Assembly (NCBI GenBank): GCA_035485575.1
Contig: DATHNW010000026.1
Span: 62,001-126,000, forward strand
Length of the DNA: 64,000 nt
Direction: 5' to 3'
Origin: DASRHD01 sp035485575
GTDB lineage: Bacteria > Verrucomicrobiota > Verrucomicrobiia > Opitutales > Opitutaceae
How positions within the stretch are numbered: the first letter of the stretch is position 1; the number at the start of each line of letters is the position of its first letter. A program made the position numbers and the translations under genes. Under the pieces are notes generated by a model. It was not told where the DNA came from. It saw nothing but the letters and a program-made list of their open reading frames with translations, and ran no database searches. Shown here in pieces: positions 27,990-37,299 of the stretch.

Positions 27990-28631
27990 ATGTCCAAGGA
28001 GCGTTACATCGAGGCCAAGCAAAAGTGGGCCGAGAAACAGAAGGCGCGCGGGGTCGCCGCACGTACCGTGGCATCGGCCGGCCGCCTGCCGCCCGGCCAG
28101 AAGCTCACGACCGGCTTTCCCGTGCTCGACCTCGGCGTGCAACCCGAGGTACCCCTTGACCAGTGGACGCTCACCCTCGACGGCCTGGTGGAAAAGCCGG
28201 CGGTGCTCACCTGGGCGCAATTCAACGCGCTGCCGCAAGCGGAAGACACCAGTGATTTCCACTGCGTGACGACGTGGAGCCGCTACGACTGCCGCTGGGG
28301 CGGCGTGGCCTTCACCACGCTCTACGAGCTCGTGCAGCCACCATCCGCCGCGCGCTTTGTCTATTTCACGAGTTACGACGGCTACTCGACCAATGCGCCG
28401 CTCGCGCAGTGCCTCGACGATGACGTGCTCGTGGCGACGCGCTTCGACGGCGCCCCGCTGCCGCGCGCGCACGGCGGGCCGGCGCGCGTCATCATCCCCA
28501 AGCTGTACGCGTGGAAAGGCGCAAAATTCGTCCGGGGCATCACCTTCCTGGCGGATGACAAACCCGGCTTCTGGGAGACGCGCGGTTACTCGAACACCGC
28601 CGATCCGTGGAAGGAAGAACGCTACTCGTGA
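27990..28631 (+). CDS. Sulfite-oxidase-like molybdopterin oxidoreductase
   Basis: 213 residues of the SUOX/YedY-like fold (COG2041). The molybdenum ligand cysteine is in DFHCVTTWSRYD, followed by the cofactor-binding VYFTSYDGYSTNAPL and GGPARVIIPKLYAWKGAKFV. There is no signal peptide, unlike MsrP/YedY, and no heme partner gene, so it is one of the cytoplasmic stand-alone relatives of unknown substrate. It needs molybdenum cofactor. Confidence 0.88.
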   Translation: MSKERYIEAKQKWAEKQKARGVAARTVASAGRLPPGQKLTTGFPVLDLGVQPEVPLDQWTLTLDGLVEKPAVLTWAQFNALPQAEDTSDFHCVTTWSRYDCRWGGVAFTTLYELVQPPSAARFVYFTSYDGYSTNAPLAQCLDDDVLVATRFDGAPLPRAHGGPARVIIPKLYAWKGAKFVRGITFLADDKPGFWETRGYSNTADPWKEERYS

Positions 28632-28646
28632 CGCACGGTCGCGGAT

Positions 28647-30725
28647 TTATTTTCCCGCGGCCGCTGCGGATTGGGCGCGAAGCTGCTCCAGTCCCTTGCG
28701 CGCCTCGGCATCATTTGGATTGATCCGCACGGCCTGTTCAAATTCCCCGATTGCTTCCGGCATCCGGCCGAGCTGCATGAAAAGAACGCCGAGGTTGTGG
28801 TGGGCCTTGGCGTAATCGGGCTTGAGCCGCGTCGCCGCCTGGAATTGCCCGACGGCGTCCGCTGATTTCCCGGTCCGCACGAGGGCGAGGCCGAGATTAT
28901 AGTGCGCGTCAGCATTGTCAGGCTCAGTTAACAACGCCTGCTGATAATGCCCGATGGCCTCTTCAAAATGCCTGCTCTGGGCCAGGGCGACGCCCAGATT
29001 GTTGTGGGCCGAGGCGTAATTCGGGTTCAAGCGCAGCGCCTGCTCGTAGCAGGCGATCGCGTCCGGGATTTTGCCCAGGCTGGCCAGCGCGATGCCCAGG
29101 TTCAAATCGGCCTCGGCATAATTCGGATCGAGCCGGCGCGTCGTTTCAAATTCCTCGATGGCGTCCGCGGGCCGACCGCTTTGGAACAGCGCGTTGCCAA
29201 GGTCTTCATGGAGTTCGGCGATGTCGGGCCGGATTTTCAGGGCCTGCCGGTAGTGATCGATGGCCTCGGAGGCGCGGTTCATCTGGACAAGCAAAATGCC
29301 GAGGTCCCGATGTGCCGCGACCATCTCGGGCCGGAGCTGCAGCGCCTTTTCATATTCCTGCAGTGCCTCGGCCCGTTTGCCGACCTCATCCAGCGCAGCC
29401 CCGTAGTCGAGGTGAGCGGTGGGATTATTGGACTTCAGCCGGATCGCCTCCTCGTAATGCCCGATCGCCTCGGCCACCTGCTTTCTTTGAAACAGGATGA
29501 CGCCCAAATTATCGTGCGCCATCCAGCAAGCGGGATTCCGGGCAAGCGTCGTCCGGTACAAGGTTTCCGCGTCGCGATACATTCCGCATTGCCGCCAGGT
29601 CAGTCCGCCCAGCGCGGTCAGCAGCAGCCCCGGCAGGATCCAGCGCGCCGTTTTAAGCGACGGTGGAATGTGTTCCAACGCCACGGTCACACCCGCCGAG
29701 AGGGGCACGAGGAGACCCAGGCTCGCCAGATACTGGAAGTGATCGGCGACAAATGAAAAAATGAACGGATAGACGTTGAGAAAACCCAGGACGGGGAAAA
29801 GCGTGCCCGCAAAAAACAGCACGCCGGCCAGCGGCGCACGCGACCGGCCGCGCCACCACCAAAGCACCCCCACCAAGACGATCACAGCCAGCGGAAACCC
29901 ATACTGCCAGAGGGCCGCCGCATTCACGTCCCAGCGCGGGTAAATGAAATCGAGCGGGAACGGCCAGACCAGCTTGGTGCCGTAAAACCAGACCACCCGA
30001 CCCGCCACGAGAAACCGCTGGGCGAAACTCAGGGTGAAATCCGCGCCTTCGGCTCCCAGCTGGCGCTCGACCCACGAGGTGAACAGGCCCGCCGTCGCAC
30101 CGATGACAAACCAAGGCAGCAACGGCACCACGTCGCGGCGCCAGGACAGTCGCCCGCGCCGCCACCAGAAAATCACCAGCAGCGCCGCCGGCAGCGTGGC
30201 CGTCACGCTCTTGCTCAACAGCGCCAGCACGAAAAAAAACAACGCCGCCGCGTACGTTCCCGGCCGGCGCTTTTCGTCGAAGCGCAGATAGGCCAGCACC
30301 GACAGCAGGTAAAACACCGTGGAGAGCGTGTTTTTCTGCTCCGTGATCCAGGCCACCGATTCGACGCAGACCGGATGGAGGGCGAAAACAAAGGCGGCCA
30401 GCCACGCACCCGCAACCGACAGCCGCCGCAAAACCAGCACCAGCAAGCAGGCGCTGGTCGCGTGCAGCAGGATATTCACCAGGTGGTAATACACCACGGC
30501 GTCCCCCCACAGGCGGTGCTCAAGCCAGAATGCGCTGTGGAGAAGCGGATAATACTGCTGCGTCGCGTGAATATCGAACCAGATACGTCCCAGCCCGTGC
30601 AGCGAACGCAGGTCCGGCCGGGTCACATGCGCGTCATCGTCCCAGATGAAGCCGCCCCGGATGGCCGGAAAATAGGCGAGCAGGGTGACGGCAAAGACCA
30701 GCACGTAAGCCCACTGTTCGGACAT
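28647..30725 (-). CDS. Multi-pass membrane protein with C-terminal TPR array (TMTC-like)
   Basis: 692 residues. The first 370 or so hold many membrane segments and the sequence FPAIRGGFIWDDDAHVTRPDL, with an acidic DDD motif in the first loop as in PMT/TMTC-type O-glycosyltransferases. From about 395 to 690 there are roughly eight to nine TPR repeats (the type 'A.AHYNLG.AL...G..DAI..Y..AL.L.P'). Eukaryotic TMTC proteins have the same order and add mannose to cadherins; bacterial homologues are uncharacterised, so a protein glycosyltransferase role is inference. I start at ATG 30725, which has GGGGA seven bases upstream; an earlier in-frame start at 30800 adds 25 unlikely residues. Confidence 0.85.
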   Translation of the reverse strand: MSEQWAYVLVFAVTLLAYFPAIRGGFIWDDDAHVTRPDLRSLHGLGRIWFDIHATQQYYPLLHSAFWLEHRLWGDAVVYYHLVNILLHATSACLLVLVLRRLSVAGAWLAAFVFALHPVCVESVAWITEQKNTLSTVFYLLSVLAYLRFDEKRRPGTYAAALFFFVLALLSKSVTATLPAALLVIFWWRRGRLSWRRDVVPLLPWFVIGATAGLFTSWVERQLGAEGADFTLSFAQRFLVAGRVVWFYGTKLVWPFPLDFIYPRWDVNAAALWQYGFPLAVIVLVGVLWWWRGRSRAPLAGVLFFAGTLFPVLGFLNVYPFIFSFVADHFQYLASLGLLVPLSAGVTVALEHIPPSLKTARWILPGLLLTALGGLTWRQCGMYRDAETLYRTTLARNPACWMAHDNLGVILFQRKQVAEAIGHYEEAIRLKSNNPTAHLDYGAALDEVGKRAEALQEYEKALQLRPEMVAAHRDLGILLVQMNRASEAIDHYRQALKIRPDIAELHEDLGNALFQSGRPADAIEEFETTRRLDPNYAEADLNLGIALASLGKIPDAIACYEQALRLNPNYASAHNNLGVALAQSRHFEEAIGHYQQALLTEPDNADAHYNLGLALVRTGKSADAVGQFQAATRLKPDYAKAHHNLGVLFMQLGRMPEAIGEFEQAVRINPNDAEARKGLEQLRAQSAAAAGK

Positions 30726-30855
30726 GCGAAATCCCCGTGGCGCCGTCCCCAACGGGGATGGCGCAGAAATCGAATTGCGATCTTCGGATGGCGGGGACAC
30801 GGGACCTGTTGCGAGCCGGCGAGGCTGGTCGCAGCCCGGCGGCGTGACAAAACGT

Positions 30856-31314
30856 CTAATGTTTCTGCTCAGTCAGGCGGCAGGACTGCCAGGCGAGAAA
30901 ACGCCAGGTGCCACCCTCCAGCCGCCACACGCCGAGAAAACCCAAATACAGAGCGAGTGGCTGGCCGTCGGTGACCGATTTGACATGGCAGCGGCCGGTC
31001 ATCAGCACGATGCCGGGCGCCGCGTTCGTGAATTTGCGCGACTCGTAGTCGATCGAAAAATATTTCGTGTGACCGCTCATGATCGCCTCCATATAGGCGG
31101 CCTTGTCATTCACCATGCCGCTGGAATGCGCATAGTTGAGGTCGTCGGAAAAAATCGCATCGAGCTTCGCGCGATCGGCGGCGATGGTCGCGGCCACGCG
31201 GGCGTCGTCGGCCTGGCGGGCAGCATCGAGCGCGGGATCGGGCGCCGCCAGCAGCGGTGCGGCCATGAGGGCGAGAAAAGGCAGGAGTCGGAGGAATTTA
31301 TGCATGGGGTTCAT
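30856..31314 (-). CDS. Exported NTF2-like (DUF4440-type) protein
   Basis: 152 residues with a signal peptide (ALMAAPLLAA) and one NTF2-like domain: RQADDARVAATIAADRAKLDAIFSDDL is the usual first helix, then YAHSSGMVNDKAAYMEAI and a beta sheet. The family covers small-molecule binding and some enzymes; the role is unknown. ATG at 31314 is used; 31305 is three codons later. It is next to the TPR membrane protein gene on the same strand, 130 bases away. Confidence 0.8.
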   Translation of the reverse strand: MNPMHKFLRLLPFLALMAAPLLAAPDPALDAARQADDARVAATIAADRAKLDAIFSDDLNYAHSSGMVNDKAAYMEAIMSGHTKYFSIDYESRKFTNAAPGIVLMTGRCHVKSVTDGQPLALYLGFLGVWRLEGGTWRFLAWQSCRLTEQKH

Positions 31315-31561
31315 CAGAGTTGGATCGCTTTTCTGCCTGCAATCCGGCCGGAAGAAAATCCTAATTTCACGCCGGGATGCAGATCGCCAGCCGCGACCGG
31401 GAAGAAGCCACCCCAAGACGTTTCGCCCAAACCATGCGCCTCTTTCCTCCCCTGCCCTTCCAAAGACACCGTCGCATCGGCGCCGTGAAGATGGACAACC
31501 CCCGCCAACCCAATCAACTTCGGTTGACCGCCGGACCGACTCAACCGGCGGTTCCCCCAAA

Positions 31562-32929
31562 ATGAGCCCGGTCAACCCCGACGACCCATCCAGCTCCCCG
31601 CCAGCGTGGTGGCGCACTTTCAACCGGCATCATTGGTTCATCTTCATCGCCGCCTCGCTGGCGTGGCTTTTCGACTGCCTAGACCAGCAGGTCTTCAATC
31701 TCGCGCGGGACGGAGCGGTCGAGCAGCTGCTGGCCGACAAGGCGAAGGCCACGGAATACGCTTCGTACACGACGTCTTTTTTTCTCATCGGCTGGGCGAT
31801 CGGCGGCCTGGTGCTCGGCTCCCTCGGCGACCGTTTCGGCCGGGCCCGCATCCTGACGCTCACCCTTTTCATTTACTCGGTGTGCACAGGGCTGAGTTCG
31901 TTTGCGACCAGCTATGCGGGCTTTTGCGCGTGTCTCCTGTTCACCGGCCTGGGCATCGGCGGTGTCTTCGGCCTGTCGGTGGCGCTGGTCGCGGACTCGG
32001 TTCCCGACCGCACGCGCGCGCCTGCGCTCGGCCTGCTGCAATCCCTTTCCGCGTGGGGCAATATTGTAGCCGGCTTCATCGGCCTGGGCATCGGCATACT
32101 CACCGCTCGGGGACTGGTGCCCTTCGGGCTGAAGACCTGGCAGGCACTGTTTCTCGTCGGGGCGGTGCCGGCCTTTGCCTGCGCCTTTGTGCTCCTGCAG
32201 GTGCCCGAACCGGAAAAATGGGTTCAGGCTCGCCGCGAAGGCGCACAGCGGGGAATTAAATTCGGCTCGTACGGGAAGCTGCTCGGACATCCGCGCTGGG
32301 CCCGGCATGCGTGGCTCGGGCTGATCCTCTGTTGCGCAGGCATCATCGGCCTGTGGGGCCTGGGCAATTTCCATCCGAAGATCGTCCGCTCAATCGTCGA
32401 AAGCCATTTCGCGTCCGCCCACCTGCCGCCGGCGGCAATGGCCAGCGCGATCGCACACTGGAGTTCCGTCGGCCTGGTCTGCCAGAACGTCGGCGGATTT
32501 TTCGGCATGCTCGCGCTCTCCAAATTCGCGCAGGTGAAAGGCCGCCGCGTGGCCTTCGTGGTCGCGCTGCTGCTTTCCTTTTTCGCCACCCAGCTGGTTT
32601 TTCGTTATATGCGGGAGTTCAGCCAGATCTATTGGATGCTGCCGATCATGGGCTTCAGCCAGCTGTCGGTCTTCGGCGTTTATGCGATCTACCTGCCGGA
32701 GCTTTTCCCGACCAGTTTGCGCAGCACCGGCACCAGCTTCTGCTATAATTTCGGGCGGCTGGCCGCGGCCACTGCGCCCTTCACCATCGGGCGGATCACC
32801 AAAAGCCTCGGCGGAGACATCGAGGGATTTCGCACGGCCGGCCTGTGGGTGAGCCTCGCCCTGCTGGCCGGCCTCGTCGTCCTGCCTTTCCTCCCCGAGA
32901 CCAAGGATCAGCCGCTGCCCGAGGAATAA
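31562..32929 (+). CDS. MFS transporter, sugar/acid permease type
   Basis: 455 residues with about twelve membrane segments. The motif between segments 2 and 3 is GSLGDRFGRARIL and segment 1 reads WLFDCLDQQVFNLA, typical of the aromatic acid/sugar-type MFS. I start at ATG 31562 (MSPVNPDDPSS); upstream frame extensions are antisense to the NTF2-like gene. It is convergent with the four catabolic genes that follow and probably imports their substrate. Confidence 0.88.
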   Translation: MSPVNPDDPSSSPPAWWRTFNRHHWFIFIAASLAWLFDCLDQQVFNLARDGAVEQLLADKAKATEYASYTTSFFLIGWAIGGLVLGSLGDRFGRARILTLTLFIYSVCTGLSSFATSYAGFCACLLFTGLGIGGVFGLSVALVADSVPDRTRAPALGLLQSLSAWGNIVAGFIGLGIGILTARGLVPFGLKTWQALFLVGAVPAFACAFVLLQVPEPEKWVQARREGAQRGIKFGSYGKLLGHPRWARHAWLGLILCCAGIIGLWGLGNFHPKIVRSIVESHFASAHLPPAAMASAIAHWSSVGLVCQNVGGFFGMLALSKFAQVKGRRVAFVVALLLSFFATQLVFRYMREFSQIYWMLPIMGFSQLSVFGVYAIYLPELFPTSLRSTGTSFCYNFGRLAAATAPFTIGRITKSLGGDIEGFRTAGLWVSLALLAGLVVLPFLPETKDQPLPEE

Positions 32930-32956
32930 TTTTACCGCGCCAGGAAAATGCCGCGT

Positions 32957-34111
32957 TCAGGTCAGCGGATTGACGTTCACCCACGCGCGTTTCTGCCACG
33001 ACAGGAGACCCTGCTCGGCCAGCTGGACGCCTTTCGCGCCTTCGAGGAAGTCCCAGCGAAAAGGTTCGTCTGCGACCACGTGCTTGAGAAACAGCTCCCA
33101 CTGCACCTTGAAGGCATTGTCGTAGGCCATGGCGTCCGGCAGTTTCTGCCAGCCTTCGAAAAAATTGATCGGCTGGGGAATGTCGGGATTCCACACCGGC
33201 CGCGGGGTCTTGTCGGCCGGCTGGATCCAGCAGTCGCGCAGGCCGGCGACAGCCGAACCCTTGGTGCCATCGACGTCGATCGTGAGCAGGTCGTCGCGGC
33301 GGACGCGCACCACCCACGAGCTGTTGAAATTGATGATGACGCCGGTTTCCGTCTCGAACGTCGCAAACGCCGCATCCTCGGCCGTGCAGCGGTAGGGCCG
33401 CTTCTGCTCGTCGTAACGCTCCGGGAGGTGCGTCGCGCCCAGGCAGGACACGGACTTCACGGGACCGAAGAGATTGTCGATCACGTAGCGCCAGTGGCAG
33501 AGCATGTCCATGATGATGCCCCCGCCGTCTTCCTTGCGATAATTCCAGGACGGACGCTGGGCGGCCTGCTGCGGGTTATCGCCCGGGAAAACCCAGTAGC
33601 CGAATTCCCCGCGGACGGACAGGATGCGGCCGAAAAATCCCGCATCGATGAGGCCTTTCAATTTGAGCAGGCCGGGCACCCAGAGCTTGTCCTGGACGAT
33701 GCCGTTTTTGAGGCCGGCGACCTGGCATTCCTTGTAAAGGGCCAGTGAGGTCGCGGTATCGAGAGCAATCGGCTTCTCGCAATAAATGGATTTTCCCGCG
33801 GCGATCGCCTGGCGCAGGCAGGCGGGGCGGGCATGGGTGGTCTGCGCGTCGAAGTAGATGCGGTTGAAAGGATCCTTCAACACAGCGTCCAGATCGGTGG
33901 ACACCCGCGACACGCCGTGCGCCTGAGCCAGGGCCTGGAGCTTGCCGGCATCGCGACCCAGCAAAATCGGATCGGGCATGATGGTGTCGCCATTCGCGAG
34001 CCGCACCCCGCCTTGCTGGCGGATGGCGAGGATGGAGCGGACGAGGTGCTGGTTGGTACCCATGCGCCCGGTGACGCCGTTCATGATGATACCAATGGTG
34101 TGCTCTTTCAT
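32957..34111 (-). CDS. Gfo/Idh/MocA family oxidoreductase
   Basis: 384 residues. The N-terminal Rossmann domain begins IGIIMNGVTGRMGTNQHL, a variant of the usual GxGxxG seen in a sub-group from polysaccharide degraders; the catalytic EKP is at 112-114 (EKPIALD). The C-terminal alpha/beta domain has the sheet typical of the family. Such enzymes oxidise or reduce sugars and inositols with NAD(P). It is the last of four minus-strand genes with the isomerase gene 26 bases upstream. Confidence 0.9.
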   Translation of the reverse strand: MKEHTIGIIMNGVTGRMGTNQHLVRSILAIRQQGGVRLANGDTIMPDPILLGRDAGKLQALAQAHGVSRVSTDLDAVLKDPFNRIYFDAQTTHARPACLRQAIAAGKSIYCEKPIALDTATSLALYKECQVAGLKNGIVQDKLWVPGLLKLKGLIDAGFFGRILSVRGEFGYWVFPGDNPQQAAQRPSWNYRKEDGGGIIMDMLCHWRYVIDNLFGPVKSVSCLGATHLPERYDEQKRPYRCTAEDAAFATFETETGVIINFNSSWVVRVRRDDLLTIDVDGTKGSAVAGLRDCWIQPADKTPRPVWNPDIPQPINFFEGWQKLPDAMAYDNAFKVQWELFLKHVVADEPFRWDFLEGAKGVQLAEQGLLSWQKRAWVNVNPLT

Positions 34112-34137
34112 GCTAAAACGGGTTGAAGGGAAAATAC

Positions 34138-34968
34138 TCAGCAGCAGGCAAGGTAGGCGGCCTTGATGGACTCGAGAAACTTGTGCTGGTTCGTCGCCCA
34201 GAGCCGCGTGGAGAAGATTTCGACCTCGTTGAAGCCCTTGAAGCCGGCGGCCTCGACCCAGCCGCGGATCTGGCGGAGCGGAATGCAGCCCTCGCCCATG
34301 AGCCCGCGATCGTTGAGCAGGTCGGTGGTCGGGGTATGCCAGTCGGAAATATGAAAGGCAAACAGCGTGCCCTCGCGGCCGGCGGCGGCGATCTCCTCCT
34401 CCAGGCGGTCGTCCCACCACACGTGGTAGACATCGACCGCGATCCCGAGCCACGGGGATTCAAACTGGCGGCAAAGCGTGCGGGCCTGGCCCATGGTGTT
34501 GATCGCGGAACGGCTGTCCGCGTACATCGGATGCAGCGGCTCGATGGCGAGTTTCACGCCGGCGGCGGCGGCATGCGGCAGCACCGCGGCCAGGCCCTCC
34601 GCGATCTGCCGGCGCGCCTCGGCCAGTGGCAGGCCCGGCACCGCACCGCATACCAGCACGATCAGGGGCGCGCCAAGCATGGCGGCCTCGTCGATGCACC
34701 GGCGGTTTTCATCGATCGCCTGGCGGCGCCCCTCCGCCGTGGCCGCCGGAAAAAAGCCGCCGCGGCAAAGGGAAACAATTGAGAGGCCGCTTTCACGGAT
34801 CTGGCGGCCGGCCTCGCCGGCCTCGCGGCCCTCGAGCGACTGGCGCCACACCGTGATGCCCTGCACGCCCGCCGCGGCATAGAACTTCACCGCCTGGTCG
34901 AGCGACCACGATTTTGTAGTAATCGTATGGATACACAGGCGGGCGAGATCGGCGGGGGGCTGGGCCAT
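34138..34968 (-). CDS. Sugar phosphate isomerase/epimerase (AP-endonuclease 2 TIM barrel)
   Basis: 276 residues of the xylose-isomerase-like TIM barrel. Metal-ligand candidates are E153 region (LAIEPLHPMYAD), D and H in GIAVDVYHVWWD, H in AFHISDW and the glutamate in NEVEIFS. Relatives isomerise keto-sugars or act with Gfo/Idh/MocA dehydrogenases in inositol and sugar-acid pathways. It lies between the GH88-like gene and the Gfo/Idh gene. Confidence 0.88.
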   Translation of the reverse strand: MAQPPADLARLCIHTITTKSWSLDQAVKFYAAAGVQGITVWRQSLEGREAGEAGRQIRESGLSIVSLCRGGFFPAATAEGRRQAIDENRRCIDEAAMLGAPLIVLVCGAVPGLPLAEARRQIAEGLAAVLPHAAAAGVKLAIEPLHPMYADSRSAINTMGQARTLCRQFESPWLGIAVDVYHVWWDDRLEEEIAAAGREGTLFAFHISDWHTPTTDLLNDRGLMGEGCIPLRQIRGWVEAAGFKGFNEVEIFSTRLWATNQHKFLESIKAAYLACC

Positions 34969-35004
34969 GGAGCAGCGGGAGTTGGACGGTTCGGCGCGGC
35001 GGCT

Positions 35005-36384
35005 TCAGGGGCTGAAGAACGTGTAATAGGGTTTGTTTTCCGCCAGGCGCAGGAGCAGCAGCGCCAGTTCGCGCGCATGGTAATCCCCCCACAGGCAGGA
35101 CTCGCCGCAGGGAACCTTGCGTCCCTTGGGCACGTGGTCCCAGCCGTTGGGCCGGTGGTAGACGGCATGCAGGAGAAGGCCCTGGTGTTTCGGCGAAGTC
35201 GCCAGATAGGCGTCGCTGAAGAGCGTGCGCGCGATCGTGAGGCCGGCCGCCATGTAGCGGGCGCCGGCCGCAGGCTGCCGGTGTGTTTTGAGATAATGGC
35301 CGAGCCGCACGAAGCCCTGCGCGGCGATCGCCGCCGCCGAGCTGTCCACCGGTTCGCAGTCGTTGAAGGGATCGGCGGGGCGGTCGAGGTAATCGCCAAG
35401 ACGCGCGAGACCGGGTGCTCCGGTGTCCCAGTACGGCACGCCGTCGACCGGCGTGTGCTCAATGTAGAAATCGGCGGTGGCACGGGCCGTTTCGAGGAAG
35501 CGGGCGAGCATGGCCGGCTTGCCGCCGTGGCCGGAAAAGGCGGCGCGGGGCAGCGTGTCGAGGAATTCGAGCTGCTCCGCGTAGCCGCAGAGAATCCAGG
35601 CCAGCCCGCGCGTCCAGGTCGTGAAGGGCGAGTAGCCCTGCTGCGAACTCGGACAGCGGTAGGAACCGTCGTTGAGATTGAAAATCGATTCGTGCGCCAC
35701 GCGCCCGCGTACGTCGTAAAGATCGCGGCCCCGGCCGAAATAGACGTTGTAACGGGCGGTGGTCTCGGCGTGGCGGAGGAGCCGGTCGAGCAATGAAATC
35801 CGGCGGTCGCGTTCGCCCATGAGCACATGGCCCAGCTGGTGGGCCACGGCGAGGACGCGGAGCGAGCGGATGGTGTCGGCGAAGAGGGAATGCGGACCGT
35901 TGAAGGAGTAGATGTAGCCGAGGTTGCCCGGCAGGTCGGTCCAGCGCGCGGCCTGAACCGCCCCGCTGACCTTGAGCGCGAGCTCGTAGAAATCGAGTTC
36001 GCCCTCGTCGGCCGCGATCTCGCCGGCGAGCGCCAGCTGGCGGAGCAGGCCGTAGGTGGAGATGTTGTTGAAGCCGTGATCGTGCACGCCGGTGTGGCTC
36101 ACGTGGGCGGCCATGTGGCGCCGCGTGCCCTCGCGGCCGAGGGCGAGCGCGCCGGTGTCGCCGGTGGCGGCGAACTGCAGGAGGGCCGAGCCAAACTGGA
36201 AACCCTGCGTCCACTCGGTCCAGCCGCGCGAGGCATATCGTCCTGAAACTGTGAATACAGGGGCGCCCTTCGCCGGATCCCAGGTTTTCTGCAGCGCCTC
36301 GATCTTCCGGCCCGACAGGGCGAAGAGCCGGGCGACGGGGCCGCGCAGGGCCGCGGGGGTGAGCGTGCGGTCGATCTTGATCAT
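35005..36384 (-). CDS. GH88-like (unsaturated glucuronyl hydrolase-type) glycosidase
   Basis: 459 residues forecast as an (alpha/alpha)6 barrel. Motifs fit unsaturated glucuronyl hydrolases: VHDHGFNN with D102 and FADTIRSLRVLA with D170, the two aspartates that hydrate the unsaturated uronate in this family; SQQGYSPFTTWTRGLAWILCG and VPYWDTGAPG later. No signal peptide, so it would act on imported oligosaccharides made by polysaccharide lyases. I start at ATG 36384 (MIKIDRTLTP), 13 bases after the SDR stop; an alternative start would overlap the SDR gene. Confidence 0.8.
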   Translation of the reverse strand: MIKIDRTLTPAALRGPVARLFALSGRKIEALQKTWDPAKGAPVFTVSGRYASRGWTEWTQGFQFGSALLQFAATGDTGALALGREGTRRHMAAHVSHTGVHDHGFNNISTYGLLRQLALAGEIAADEGELDFYELALKVSGAVQAARWTDLPGNLGYIYSFNGPHSLFADTIRSLRVLAVAHQLGHVLMGERDRRISLLDRLLRHAETTARYNVYFGRGRDLYDVRGRVAHESIFNLNDGSYRCPSSQQGYSPFTTWTRGLAWILCGYAEQLEFLDTLPRAAFSGHGGKPAMLARFLETARATADFYIEHTPVDGVPYWDTGAPGLARLGDYLDRPADPFNDCEPVDSSAAAIAAQGFVRLGHYLKTHRQPAAGARYMAAGLTIARTLFSDAYLATSPKHQGLLLHAVYHRPNGWDHVPKGRKVPCGESCLWGDYHARELALLLLRLAENKPYYTFFSP

Positions 36385-36397
36385 GCGGAGGGGAAAA

Positions 36398-37192
36398 TCA
36401 CAGGCGGCGCAGATGGAATCCGCCATCAACGGGAATGACCGCGCCGGTGGAGAAAGGAAAATGCCCGGCCAGGATGGAGCGGGCCGCCCGGCCCACGTCC
36501 TCGGCGGTGCCCCAGCGGTTTTGCGGCACCAAGCCGCCGGCGAGAAGCTTGTCGTAGGTTTCCTTCACGCCCGCCGTCATGTCCGTGGCCATGAGGCCGG
36601 GCCGGAGTTCGACCACCTGGATCTGCTCGGCCGCGAGGCGGGTGGCCCAGAGCTGCGCGGCCATGGCGAGGCCCGCCTTGGAAATGCAGTACTCGCCGCG
36701 CCCAACGGAGGCGGTGTCGGCCGAGATTGACGTCACAAAAATGATCTTGAAGCCGCCGGGCAGCAGCGGCGCGGGCCGGGCGGAGAGCCAGTGGCGGACG
36801 ACGGCCTGCGTCAGGAAATACGGGCCCTGCAGGTTCGTGCGCATGAGCTGCTCGAAGGACTCTTCGCCGGCCTCAGTGATGTCGGCCCGGACCTTGGGTG
36901 CAATGCCGGCATTGTTCACAAGGGCGTCGATGCGGCCGAAATGCGCCAGCGTCTCCGCGACGAGGCGGCTGCGATCCGCATAGGCGCCGACGTCCGCCTG
37001 CAGCGGGAAAAATTCCTGCGCGGACGAAGGCGCGGTTTTCCGGCAGAGGGCCATCGTCTCCTCGGCCGCGACTCGGTTTCCCACATAGTTGATGGCGATC
37101 GAATAACCTTCCGCGGCCAGCTCGAGGGCGATGCCGCGGCCAAGGCCGCGGCTGGCACCGGTGACAAGAACAACGGGAGTCGGGTTGCTCAT
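36398..37192 (-). CDS. SDR family oxidoreductase (3-ketoacyl-ACP-reductase-like)
   Basis: 264 residues, classical SDR: TGASRGLG at 11-18, NNAG at 93-96, and the catalytic Y168xxxK172 (GEYCISKAG). FabG-like proteins of this kind are often sugar or uronate dehydrogenases when in catabolic clusters, as with KduD. It is the first gene of a four-gene minus-strand group (SDR, GH88-like, isomerase, Gfo/Idh). Confidence 0.88.
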   Translation of the reverse strand: MSNPTPVVLVTGASRGLGRGIALELAAEGYSIAINYVGNRVAAEETMALCRKTAPSSAQEFFPLQADVGAYADRSRLVAETLAHFGRIDALVNNAGIAPKVRADITEAGEESFEQLMRTNLQGPYFLTQAVVRHWLSARPAPLLPGGFKIIFVTSISADTASVGRGEYCISKAGLAMAAQLWATRLAAEQIQVVELRPGLMATDMTAGVKETYDKLLAGGLVPQNRWGTAEDVGRAARSILAGHFPFSTGAVIPVDGGFHLRRL

Positions 37193-37299
37193 GGTGCAAG
37201 CATTGTGGGGAGTAAATCGTCGGGAAGCAATGCAGGGAAGTACGACGCAGCGCCAGGCCCGGCGGCTTCAGTTTTAGACGAACCGGGGGAAGGCACGGG

